A stretch of 10,984 nucleotides of DNA from an uncultured Clostridia bacterium (GCA_946004305.1 CAMFZJ010000038.1:1-10984), one strand, 5' to 3'. Positions 1 to 5,746 are shown, numbered from the stretch's first letter. Notes: generated by a model not told the origin, from the letters alone. Program-made: numbers and translations.

Positions 1-44
1 ATTCCTCTACGTCTCGTGGGCTCGGAGATGTGTATAAGAGACAG
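1..44 (+). other. Illumina Nextera i7-side adapter left on contig end
   Basis: Positions 11-44 match the Nextera transposase read-2 adapter exactly, ending in the 19-bp Tn5 mosaic end AGATGTGTATAAGAGACAG at 26-44. Positions 3-10 (TCCTCTAC) match the adapter-strand form of i7 index N712 as I remember it, and positions 1-2 (AT) are the last bases of the P7 arm before the index. This is synthetic library sequence that survived trimming. Genomic sequence starts at 45. It should not be read as a transposon end. Confidence 0.98.
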
Positions 45-80
45 GTTAATAAAGAATTAAAACATTGAAATATATTTCCT

Positions 81-115
81 CAAAAGAAAATAGCCTGTCT
101 TTTCAGACAGACTAT
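81..115 (-). terminator. Intrinsic terminator of comM
   Basis: Read on the minus strand, an 11-bp stem (ATAGTCTGTCT paired with AGACAGGCTAT, one G-U wobble) closes a GAAA tetraloop and is followed by TTTCTTTTG. It lies about 35 bases beyond the comM stop codon and in the right orientation to end that transcript. Confidence 0.85.
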
Positions 116-150
116 CTATGTTATTCTTTATTCAATCCATTGTCAGAAAA

Positions 151-1680
151 CTAATTTTTATGCCAGTATTTTCTGTCAAGACTGCGGTACTGGACTGCCT
201 CTGCAATATGCACCTCGGTGATTTCTTCGCTGTTGTCTAAATCGGCTATTGTACGAGCCACTTTGAGAATACGGTTGTAGGCCCTTGCAGAAAGTCCCAT
301 GCTTTCAAAAGCTGACTCAAGGAGTTTGCTTGCACTTTCGGATATTTGGCAGTATTCTTCAAATTCTTTATCGTTTAGCCTTGCATTGCATACTGTTTCG
401 GAGTTTTCATATCGCTTTGTCTGAATATCTCTTGCCTTATTCACTCTGATTTTTATATCCTGTGAGCTTTCTTCCTGTGCTTTTGATGACAAATCTTTAT
501 AGTCTACCGGCGGAACCTCAATATGTATATCAAAACGGTCCAGCAAAGGACCCGATACCCTGTTGAGATACCTTTGTATTTGGCTGTCGCTGCAGTTACA
601 TTTTCTTTTGGGGTGGTTAAAATATCCGCAAGGACAGGGATTCATTGCGGCAATAACCATTATATTACAAGGATAGGTATATTTGCCGTTTGCTCTGGAT
701 ATTGTTACAACTCCATCCTCTAAGGGCTGACGCAAAACCTCCATTGTGTGTCTTGTAAACTCAGGCAGTTCATCTAAAAACAACACGCCGTTGTTGGCAA
801 GGGACACTTCACCGGGCTTTACTACAGAGCCGCCTCCGCTTAAGGCAACGGGAGAAATACTGTGGTGAGGTGAACGGAAGGGTCTTTGTTTAATAATAGA
901 TGTATTTTTTGGCAACATTCCTGCAATAGAGTGGATTTTTGTTGTTTCGATAGATTCTTCAAAAGTCATATCAGGCAAAATTCCCGGCATACGTTTTGCA
1001 AGCATACTTTTTCCTGAACCGGGTGGGCCAATAAGCAGAACATTATGTCCCCCTGCCGCTGCAATTTCCAATGCTCTTTTTACCTCAAACTGTCCCTTTA
1101 CCTGAGCAAAATCCGGTGCAGAAACATAACTGTCACAAGTAGCGTCCTCCGGCTTTGCAGGAGCAATTTCTTTGAAACCGTTAAGGTGCTGACAAAGCTC
1201 ATATATATGTTTTACAGGGTAAACATCTATCCCTTTTACAACAGAAGCCTCCTGAGCGTTTTCAGAGGGTACAAAAAGCTTTTTGATTCCGCACTCCTGA
1301 GCTTTTATTGCCATAGGTAAAACTCCGTTAACACTTCTTACATCTCCTGAAAGACTTAGCTCTCCTAAAAATCCGCAGTCATCAGTATTAGCCTTGATTT
1401 GTCCCATAGCTTTCAGTATTGCCATAAATATGGGCAAATCGTAAATAGGGCCTTCTTTCTTTGTGTCAGCAGGAGCAAGATTTATTGTCAGGTGAGATAA
1501 GGGAAAATCATAACCGCAATTTTTAAAAGCATTGCGAACCCTCTCCCTGCTTTCCTTAACAGCAGTGTCAGGCAATCCGACTAAATCAAATGTGGGTATT
1601 CCTTTTACAATAGATGCCTCAACCTCTACAAGATAGCTGTCCATTCCGAACAAACCAAAGCTTTTGCAAATATTCACCAT
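151..1680 (-). CDS. comM: ComM/YifB family Mg-chelatase-like AAA+ ATPase
   Basis: This is a 509-residue protein, the usual length of the YifB/ComM family. It has an N-terminal ChlI-type domain (about residues 20-140), a Mg-chelatase AAA+ core (about 190-395) and a C-terminal Mg_chelatase_C helical domain (about 405-505). Visible motifs are Walker A GPPGSGKS at 218-225, Walker B GVLFLDE at 298-304, the cysteine cluster NPCPCG at 347-352 with C361 and C363, LLDRFDIHIE with a probable arginine finger at 379-388, and the sensor-2 region GLSARAYNR at 462-470. In naturally transformable bacteria ComM is a hexameric helicase that promotes branch migration during integration of incoming DNA. The family is also widespread in bacteria not known to be competent, so a wider recombination role is possible here. 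The ATG start follows GGAGGGATTT with good spacing. It has its own promoter and terminator and is transcribed divergently from the sigma-factor gene. Confidence 0.96.
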   Translation of the reverse strand: MVNICKSFGLFGMDSYLVEVEASIVKGIPTFDLVGLPDTAVKESRERVRNAFKNCGYDFPLSHLTINLAPADTKKEGPIYDLPIFMAILKAMGQIKANTDDCGFLGELSLSGDVRSVNGVLPMAIKAQECGIKKLFVPSENAQEASVVKGIDVYPVKHIYELCQHLNGFKEIAPAKPEDATCDSYVSAPDFAQVKGQFEVKRALEIAAAGGHNVLLIGPPGSGKSMLAKRMPGILPDMTFEESIETTKIHSIAGMLPKNTSIIKQRPFRSPHHSISPVALSGGGSVVKPGEVSLANNGVLFLDELPEFTRHTMEVLRQPLEDGVVTISRANGKYTYPCNIMVIAAMNPCPCGYFNHPKRKCNCSDSQIQRYLNRVSGPLLDRFDIHIEVPPVDYKDLSSKAQEESSQDIKIRVNKARDIQTKRYENSETVCNARLNDKEFEEYCQISESASKLLESAFESMGLSARAYNRILKVARTIADLDNSEEITEVHIAEAVQYRSLDRKYWHKN

Positions 1681-1699
1681 ATAAATCCCTCCGAAAGCA

Positions 1700-1729
1700 A
1701 TTATACCATAAGAACGAATGTTTTATCAA
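1700..1729 (-). promoter_or_regulatory. Probable sigma-A promoter of comM
   Basis: On the minus strand there is a -35 TTGATA (1729-1724), an 18-bp spacer and a -10 TATAAT (1705-1700), preceded by TGG so that it is an extended -10. The predicted start site near 1693 leaves only about a dozen untranslated bases, just enough to keep the GGAGGG ribosome binding site at 1692-1687. Confidence 0.75.
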
Positions 1730-1812
1730 GTGCATATTATTAGTTTTTCGACACAATTATAGTAATTTTTCATAATAATATACCTTGTTGTTAATTTATT
1801 TTAATCTTTTCG

Positions 1813-1841
1813 TTGACAAAATTCAGACTTTGATGTATGAT
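1813..1841 (+). promoter_or_regulatory. Strong sigma-A-type promoter of the sigma-factor gene
   Basis: A perfect -35 TTGACA (1813-1818), a 17-bp spacer and -10 TATGAT (1836-1841) lie just upstream of the ATG at 1858. A transcript starting about 7 bases after the -10 would begin at about 1846-1849, inside or at the edge of the AGGTG Shine-Dalgarno element (1846-1850). The 5' leader would therefore be only about 10 bases. Confidence 0.8.
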
Positions 1842-1857
1842 ATATAGGTGATTAAGT

Positions 1858-2451
1858 ATGTTCTCAAGGTGGTGGACACTTCTGAATAGCAAAAGTTATC
1901 ATTTACTTAATGACGATATGCTTGCTGCATTATCCAAAAAAGGTGATGAAAAAGCCTTCGAGGAAATTACTATTCGTTACATAAAGCTCATTTGCACTAT
2001 TGCTAAAGAATACAACGCTTACGGATACGAAACTCAGGATTTTGTACAGGAAGGTCTGCTGGCCTTTTTAATAGCCTGTGAATCATATGTTCCTGACAGC
2101 GGCAGTTCGTTTAAAAACTATGCTGTAAGGTGTGCCAAAAACCGATTTAAGGATATAATCAAAAAAGCTAACTCAAAGGGTACTGTCCCTACAAAGGATA
2201 TTGTTTCAATAGACAGTCTTGAACAGGAAAAGGACAATCTTCAAAATGTTGAGGATTATGTCCTTGAAAGAGAGTATCTTAAAACCCTTATGAATCATAT
2301 TTCCTCAATGCTGAATTCTTCTGAAAATCAGGTTTTTACTATGTATCTTCAGGGATATTCATACAAGGATATTGCAGATAAGCTTAATCTCACAACTAAA
2401 CAGATTGATAATATTCTGCAAAAAATAAAACGCAAGCTCAGAAACCGGTAA
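1858..2451 (+). CDS. Sigma-70 family RNA polymerase sigma factor (SigH-like, regions 2 and 4 only)
   Basis: This 197-residue protein has the two-domain build of group 3/4 and SigH-type alternative sigma factors. A region-2 block (about residues 33-105) includes GDEKAFEEI, the core-binding/-10 recognition stretch YETQDFVQEGLLAFL and SFKNYAVRCAKNRFKDIIKKA. A short linker (105-140) follows, then a region-4 helix-turn-helix (about 150-195) containing YSYKDIADKLNLTTKQIDNIL. There is no region 1.1 or region 3 of a housekeeping sigma factor. The region 2.2-like sequence resembles the sporulation factor SigH more than typical ECF factors, but I cannot assign it to SigH itself. No anti-sigma factor gene is adjacent, so control is probably by transcription or by a distant partner. 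The start at 1858 is chosen because AGGTG sits 7 bases upstream; the next in-frame ATG at 1918 has no ribosome binding site. A perfect TTGACA-17-TATGAT promoter precedes it. Confidence 0.9.
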   Translation: MFSRWWTLLNSKSYHLLNDDMLAALSKKGDEKAFEEITIRYIKLICTIAKEYNAYGYETQDFVQEGLLAFLIACESYVPDSGSSFKNYAVRCAKNRFKDIIKKANSKGTVPTKDIVSIDSLEQEKDNLQNVEDYVLEREYLKTLMNHISSMLNSSENQVFTMYLQGYSYKDIADKLNLTTKQIDNILQKIKRKLRNR

Positions 2452-2460
2452 AGACAATCT

Positions 2461-2498
2461 GCCCTTAACAGTAATAGTGGTGCAATTCCACAAAGGGC
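2461..2498 (+). promoter_or_regulatory. Two-part hairpin between the sigma-factor and zinc-ribbon genes
   Basis: The outer arms GCCCTT (2461-2466) and AAGGGC (2493-2498) enclose an inner stem GTGG/CCAC (2477-2480 and 2488-2491) with a 7-base loop, separated by an asymmetric internal loop of 10 bases against 1. No T-run follows, so it is not a standard intrinsic terminator. It lies 31 bases before the zinc-ribbon start and could be an mRNA processing, stability or weak attenuation element. Function unknown. Confidence 0.4.
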
Positions 2499-2528
2499 TA
2501 CTATAAACACCAAAGTGAGGTAAAAACA

Positions 2529-2816
2529 ATGTACGAAGACAAAACTCTCGTTTGCAAAGAATGCGGAAATGAATTTGTATTCACAGCCGGCGAACAGGAA
2601 TTTTATGCAGAAAAAGGCTTTGAAAACGAGCCACAGCGTTGCAAGGAGTGTCGTCAGGCACGAAAGAATGCTGCGAGAGGCAATCGTGAACTGCACGAAA
2701 CTGTATGTGCAGATTGCGGTGGCGTTGCAAAAGTTCCATTTAAGCCAATGGAAGGCAAGGATTACTATTGCAGTGAATGCTTTGCAAAAAGAAAAGAAGC
2801 AGAGGCTGCTGAATAA
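2529..2816 (+). CDS. Small double zinc-ribbon protein
   Basis: This 95-residue, lysine- and glutamate-rich protein has four CxxC knuckles that form two predicted zinc sites: C9/C12 with C38/C41, and C60/C63 with C81/C84. The first half (VCKECGNEFVFTAGEQEFY...RCKECR) matches the probable zinc-ribbon domain family (zf-trcl type). The second half (CADCGGVAKVPFKP...YYCSECF) matches the CxxC-VPFxP-YCxxCF ribbon common in clostridial genomes. Such proteins are thought to bind nucleic acid or protein, but no specific role is known to me. The ATG is preceded by GTGAGG at 8 bases. It lies 77 bases after the sigma-factor gene, with a hairpin between them, and ends in its own strong terminator. It may share the sigma-factor promoter, since no clear promoter was seen in the gap. 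Confidence 0.88.
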   Translation: MYEDKTLVCKECGNEFVFTAGEQEFYAEKGFENEPQRCKECRQARKNAARGNRELHETVCADCGGVAKVPFKPMEGKDYYCSECFAKRKEAEAAE

Positions 2817-2851
2817 TATTTATACTTATTCTTATGGTATCTACTTTTACG

Positions 2852-2880
2852 AAAACGTCCTTCGGGGCGTTTTTTGTTTT
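2852..2880 (+). terminator. Strong intrinsic terminator after the zinc-ribbon gene
   Basis: A 9-bp stem AAAACGTCC/GGGCGTTTT with one G-U wobble is capped by the very stable TTCG tetraloop (2861-2864) and runs into a T-rich tail TTTTTTGTTTT. It separates the sigma-factor/zinc-ribbon unit from the DUF1858-trmK-nif3 operon. Confidence 0.92.
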
Positions 2881-2940
2881 GGTATAGATTTTTGTTCTTC
2901 TTTGTGGTACAATACTATTGCAATACCAATGAATTTTCTA

Positions 2941-2949
2941 TGGTATAAT
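2941..2949 (+). promoter_or_regulatory. Extended -10 promoter of the DUF1858-trmK-nif3 operon
   Basis: TGGTATAAT is a perfect extended -10 element (TGn plus TATAAT at 2944-2949), 19 bases before the ATG at 2969. There is no good -35 at 17 bp; TTGCAA at 2918-2923 is 20 bp away, so recognition probably depends on the TGn motif. The GGAGG ribosome binding site follows at 2956-2960. A second near copy, TGGTACAAT, lies 36 bases upstream at 2905-2913. Confidence 0.7.
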
Positions 2950-2968
2950 TTAATCGGAGGTCTTTATT

Positions 2969-3160
2969 ATGACAGTTACTAAAACTTCTATTATCGGCGA
3001 TGTACTTGACGCTTACCCACAGACAGCTGAGCTGTTCCTTGAAATGGGTATGCATTGCTTAGGCTGTCCTGCTTCCAGGGGAGAAAGCATTGAGGAAGCT
3101 TGTATGGTTCACGGTGCTGACGCTGATGAGCTGATTGAAAAAATCAACGGTGTTATTTAA
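2969..3160 (+). CDS. DUF1858 redox-disulfide domain protein
   Basis: This 63-residue protein consists of a single DUF1858 domain, the family also described as the hybrid-cluster-protein-associated redox disulfide domain. The helical N-terminus with VLDAYPQTAELFLEMGMHCLGCPAS carries the defining CxxC pair (C30, C33), followed by SIEEACMVHGADADELIEKIN. It is expected to be cytosolic and to undergo reversible disulfide formation or bind a metal; no substrate is established. The GGAGG at 2956-2960 lies 8 bases before ATG. Its TAA stop overlaps the trmK ATG by one base (TAATG), so translation of the two is probably coupled. This gene alone does not show which redox pathway it serves. Confidence 0.92.
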   Translation: MTVTKTSIIGDVLDAYPQTAELFLEMGMHCLGCPASRGESIEEACMVHGADADELIEKINGVI

Positions 3161-3813
3161 TGAGGCAGTTTTTCAGTCTTGACGAAAGACTCCTTGCCTG
3201 CGCAAGCCTTGTGGGTAAAAATGCAAGGCTTGCTGACATCGGCACCGACCACGCATACTTACCTGTGTGGCTTTTGCTTAACAATAAAACAAGCTATGCA
3301 ATTGCTTCTGACATTAACCCCTCTCCTTTGGAAATGGGCAGAGCTACTGCTGAGAAATACAAGGTTCAGTCCATTGATTTTCGCCTTGGAAACGGGCTTG
3401 ACTCCATTACCAAAGAGGACAATATTACCGACATTGTAATTGCCGGTATGGGTGGAGAAATAATTTCTGAGATTATTATCAATTCCCCATTAACTAAAGA
3501 CGAAAGCCTTAACATCATCTTACAGCCTATGACGAAATCAGAGGAGCTTATTAAAAATCTTTATAAAATGGGATTTGAAATTGTAAAGCAAAATTGTGCT
3601 GTAAGCAACAACAAATGCTACACAATTATGAAAGTGCGTTATCGGGGTAAGTCAGTTGATGTTCAGGAAGAATTTTGTTATCTTGGCAAGCTTGACTTAA
3701 AAGATGAAAAGTCCATAAGATTTATAAATCAACATATTAAGCACCTTGAGAATAAATCAAAGGGTGATTCTAACTATAAAAGGCTTGCTGACATTTTGAA
3801 AAAAAGTTTGTGA
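3160..3813 (+). CDS. trmK: tRNA (adenine(22)-N1)-methyltransferase TrmK
   Basis: This 217-residue class I SAM-dependent methyltransferase methylates N1 of A22 in the D-arm of certain tRNAs (family function). The N-terminal Rossmann domain (about 1-155) contains motif I ADIGTDHAYLP (25-35), the acidic loop DINPSPLEMG (51-60) and the family signature IAGMGGEII (94-102), followed by LQPM (121-124). A coiled-coil-like C-terminal region (about 160-217) matches the tRNA-contacting tail of TrmK. The length fits the family (roughly 220-240 residues). The ATG at 3160 overlaps the stop codon of the upstream DUF1858 gene, and the Nif3-like gene follows 4 bases after its stop. The pairing with a Nif3-like protein matches yqfN-yqfO of Bacillus subtilis, which strongly supports the identification. 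Confidence 0.95.
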   Translation: MRQFFSLDERLLACASLVGKNARLADIGTDHAYLPVWLLLNNKTSYAIASDINPSPLEMGRATAEKYKVQSIDFRLGNGLDSITKEDNITDIVIAGMGGEIISEIIINSPLTKDESLNIILQPMTKSEELIKNLYKMGFEIVKQNCAVSNNKCYTIMKVRYRGKSVDVQEEFCYLGKLDLKDEKSIRFINQHIKHLENKSKGDSNYKRLADILKKSL

Positions 3814-3817
3814 TATT

Positions 3818-4573
3818 ATGACATATATAAAAGATATTTTAAAATACATAGAAACCTTTGCCCCATTAGATACTGCTATGGATTTTGACAACTGCGGTTT
3901 GCTGGTAGGTGATGTTGATACTGCAATATCAAAGGTACTGGTTGCTCTTGATATTACTGACAAGGTAGTTGCGGAAGCTATAGAAACGGGAGCTGAACTT
4001 ATTATCAGCCACCATCCTGTTATTTTCAATCCTTTGAAAAACCTTACTTCTGACAGCATTGTTTATAAGCTGGCAAAAAACAATATTTCCGCACTATGCC
4101 TGCACACTAACCTTGACTTAAGTCCCGAGTTTGGTGTAAACACCTGTCTTGCTGATGCAGTAGGAGTTAAGAACGGAATGTTCGCCGAAGGTGAATGTTT
4201 GCTGATTGGTGAGCTTGAAAAGGAAATGACTCCAAAGGAATTTGCACTAGCTGTAAAGAAATCTTTGGGATGTAAGGGCTTGAGATTTACCGAAGCCTGT
4301 GACAACGTAAAAACCGTTGCAATGTGTTCGGGAAGCGGTGGAGAATACGTTTCTCTTGCAAAGGAATACAATGCCGATTTATTGCTTACAGGTGAGATTA
4401 AGCACCACGAAATACTCCTTGCAAACTCGCTGAATTTATCAATAGTAGACGCAGGTCATTTTAAAACCGAGGATATTATAATTGCTCCCCTATGCAATAA
4501 GCTTAGTAAAGAATTTAATAATATTCAGTTTGTTAAAAGCTGTGCTTGTACTGACAATGTTCAATATATTTAA
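3818..4573 (+). CDS. Nif3-like dinuclear metal center hexameric protein (short YbgI-type form)
   Basis: This 251-residue protein shows all metal-site motifs of the Nif3/YqfO/YbgI family: DNCGLLVGD (24-32), ISHHPVIFNPL (63-73, with H65 and H66), LCLHTNLD (93-100, with D100), and GEIKHHE together with DAGHFKTED (192-198 and 211-219, with H214 and E218). The members form toroidal hexamers with two metal ions per subunit. Some databases label them GTP cyclohydrolase type 2, but the physiological role is still unclear. The length matches E. coli YbgI. The protein lacks the roughly 120-residue PII/CutA-like insert found in Bacillus YqfO; GSGGEY (172-177) is the family glycine loop. There is no clear Shine-Dalgarno sequence, and only 4 bases separate it from trmK, so translation probably depends on coupling. 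No terminator follows before the phage-derived segment. Confidence 0.94.
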   Translation: MTYIKDILKYIETFAPLDTAMDFDNCGLLVGDVDTAISKVLVALDITDKVVAEAIETGAELIISHHPVIFNPLKNLTSDSIVYKLAKNNISALCLHTNLDLSPEFGVNTCLADAVGVKNGMFAEGECLLIGELEKEMTPKEFALAVKKSLGCKGLRFTEACDNVKTVAMCSGSGGEYVSLAKEYNADLLLTGEIKHHEILLANSLNLSIVDAGHFKTEDIIIAPLCNKLSKEFNNIQFVKSCACTDNVQYI

Positions 4574-4575
4574 TA

Positions 4576-5325
4576 TATACACTCAACATAAAAGCTGGAT
4601 TTCATAGACAACGCAGACTTGAAACCACAATGAGAGCCGAACGGCAAAAAATCAATCTGCTTACTCAAGGTGGCGCTGATGAGGACGATATACTATCCGC
4701 CAAGGTAAGATACAACGTAACATCAGACGAATATGTAAAGTTTTCAAGAGCAATGGGACTTCCACAGCAAAGGCAGAGGGTTACTGTTGACGGGCTTGGG
4801 AATATTGGAAATATAAAAAAGCGAAAAATTGTTGATATTTCAAGTGCTAAAACTGTTGCAAAATCCGCTGAAAGTGGTATAAAAAATATAAGTGGAGCTA
4901 TGATAACTAACTTATTTAGCGAGGAAGCCGAAAAATTTGCAACATCATATTATGAATAGATAAGGCACTTTTCAACAGATATTAGAAAAATTTCAGATAA
5001 TCTTGGTGTTAGCTATGAGAGTATTGAAAAAATAAAGAATAATTTATTTATAGATAATTCGAAGTATAATATTGATACTGGTGCGTGGGAAAGGTTTGAC
5101 CCGGATTGTGCTATAGCTCATAGTTGGCAAAGGCTGATGATAGGAAGAGACATAAAACCGCACGATAAAACCCTTATAAACCACGAGTTGCTTGAAATGA
5201 AAATCAAGAGTAGTAAGAAGGATATTTCCCATTTGAAAGCTCACGAACTCGCAACAGAAAAATATAACTATCAAAAGGAGGCAGAAGAATATTATGCTAG
5301 TCTTGAGAAACATAGTAAAGACTGA
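4576..5325 (+). pseudogene. 5'-truncated phage minor-head-type protein with in-frame TAG
   Basis: A single reading frame runs from just behind the nif3 stop to TGA at 5323-5325 and is interrupted only by TAG at 4957-4959 (codon 128 of 250). Before the first ATG (4630) the frame already reads NIKAGFHRQRRLETTMRAER, which continues smoothly into GGADEDDILSAKVRYN and YVKFSRAMGLPQQRQRV. From memory this is the pattern of the C-terminal half of minor head (SPP1 gp7-like) proteins of clostridial phages, so the N-terminal half is missing. After the TAG it reads IRHFSTDIRKI, IKNNLFID, WERFDPDCAIAHSWQRL and HDKTLINHELLEMK...AHELATEKYNY, the accessory C-terminal domain often fused to such proteins. Other genes in the window end in TAG, so genome-wide TAG recoding is unlikely; a sense-to-stop mutation (for example GAG to TAG) is the simple explanation. 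ATGs at 4630 (109 residues) and 5137 (62 residues) could in principle still yield fragments. Confidence 0.75.
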
Positions 5326-5530
5326 AGATACAATTGAAGCTCAGTATTACCCTGAAAATAAAAATGTTTTTGGATATATAAAGATTGATATTAATTCAAA
5401 AAAAATTGTATCTTTAGAAAAAGCTAAAGGATATGAATATTCTTCAGGTCCTTTACACGCTAAAAATGAATTACTGAAAATGGTAAATTTAGAAGATATG
5501 CCAAAGGAACGGGCTGTTATTTGGTATTAA
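5294..5530 (+). CDS. Small phage-associated hypothetical protein, possible partner of the upstream C-terminal domain
   Basis: This 78-residue protein is rich in lysine, glutamate and aromatic residues, with features YYPENKNVFGYIKIDI, a central HAKNELLKM segment and a C-terminal VIWY. No signal peptide or membrane segment is visible. It has a very strong ribosome binding site, AAAAGGAGG at 5273-5281, 12 bases before ATG, lying inside the end of the upstream pseudogene, and it overlaps that gene by 32 bases in another frame. The overlap indicates that the two were co-translated. From memory, small proteins of this kind (FGxIxxDI ... HAKxxL ... VxWY) regularly follow phage minor-head genes in clostridia, but I know of no established function. 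An immunity or chaperone role for the preceding domain is only a hypothesis. The frame is intact, and a good terminator follows 16 bases after its stop codon. Confidence 0.72.
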   Translation: MLVLRNIVKTEDTIEAQYYPENKNVFGYIKIDINSKKIVSLEKAKGYEYSSGPLHAKNELLKMVNLEDMPKERAVIWY

Positions 5531-5546
5531 TCTTAAATAAAAACTA

Positions 5547-5577
5547 ACCGCTCCCGCAATGTGAGGGCGGTATTTTT
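5547..5577 (+). terminator. Intrinsic terminator after the 78-residue ORF
   Basis: The stem ACCGC(T)CC (5547-5554) pairs with GGGCGGT (5565-5571) with one bulged T, and is followed by ATTTTTATA. It would end the transcript carrying the phage-derived genes and, because nif3 has no terminator of its own, probably the whole DUF1858-trmK-nif3 operon. Confidence 0.85.
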
Positions 5578-5597
5578 ATACCAAAATTCAATAATCA

Positions 5598-5629
5598 ATG
5601 CGTTATGTGTAGAGCATAGCGCATTTTTT
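5598..5629 (+). terminator. Second tandem intrinsic terminator
   Basis: A 10-bp stem ATGCGTTATG (5598-5607) pairs with CATAGCGCAT (5615-5624) with one G-U wobble and a 7-base loop, followed by five more T residues. It lies only 20 bases beyond the previous terminator with no gene in between. It may be a backup, or the terminator of a gene lost by deletion. Confidence 0.82.
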
Positions 5630-5713
5630 ATATTCAAATTGACCGGAATGACGATAAACTATCAAACGAAGTGGAAAGGAACCACGAGAAAAAACTGAAA
5701 GTGAGGTTATTTT

Positions 5714-5746
5714 ATGAAAAGAGAATACATTGCAAAGATTTTTTAA
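5714..5746 (+). pseudogene. Tiny 10-codon ORF, possibly the frameshifted remnant of a longer gene
   Basis: A GTGAGG ribosome binding site (5701-5706) precedes ATG at 5714, giving MKREYIAKIF and then TAA. The stop falls directly after a run of six T (5739-5744). Removing one T, or shifting there, would extend the protein with KGNLYEISIPKGEINNEI through the start of the next gene. It could therefore be a homopolymer frameshift, in the cell or in the assembly. It could also be a short upstream ORF, or nothing. Confidence 0.3.

Noticed and set aside
26..44. A Tn5/IS50 mosaic end that might indicate a transposon boundary
   Set aside because: It is embedded in a full Nextera adapter with index, so it is library-derived and not a natural transposon end.
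2569..2982. A 137-residue plus-strand frame overlapping the zinc-ribbon gene and its terminator
   Set aside because: It runs through a strong intrinsic terminator, has no ribosome binding site and overlaps the clear zinc-ribbon gene in another frame.
4630..4959. A stand-alone 109-residue gene starting at ATG 4630
   Set aside because: No ribosome binding site precedes this ATG, the same-frame sequence upstream already looks like the same protein family, and the frame resumes after the TAG; it is better treated as part of a broken gene.
4576..5325. Genome-wide TAG recoding as the reason for the internal stop
   Set aside because: comM and the 65-residue ORF terminate naturally at TAG, and only one TAG lies inside the broken frame.
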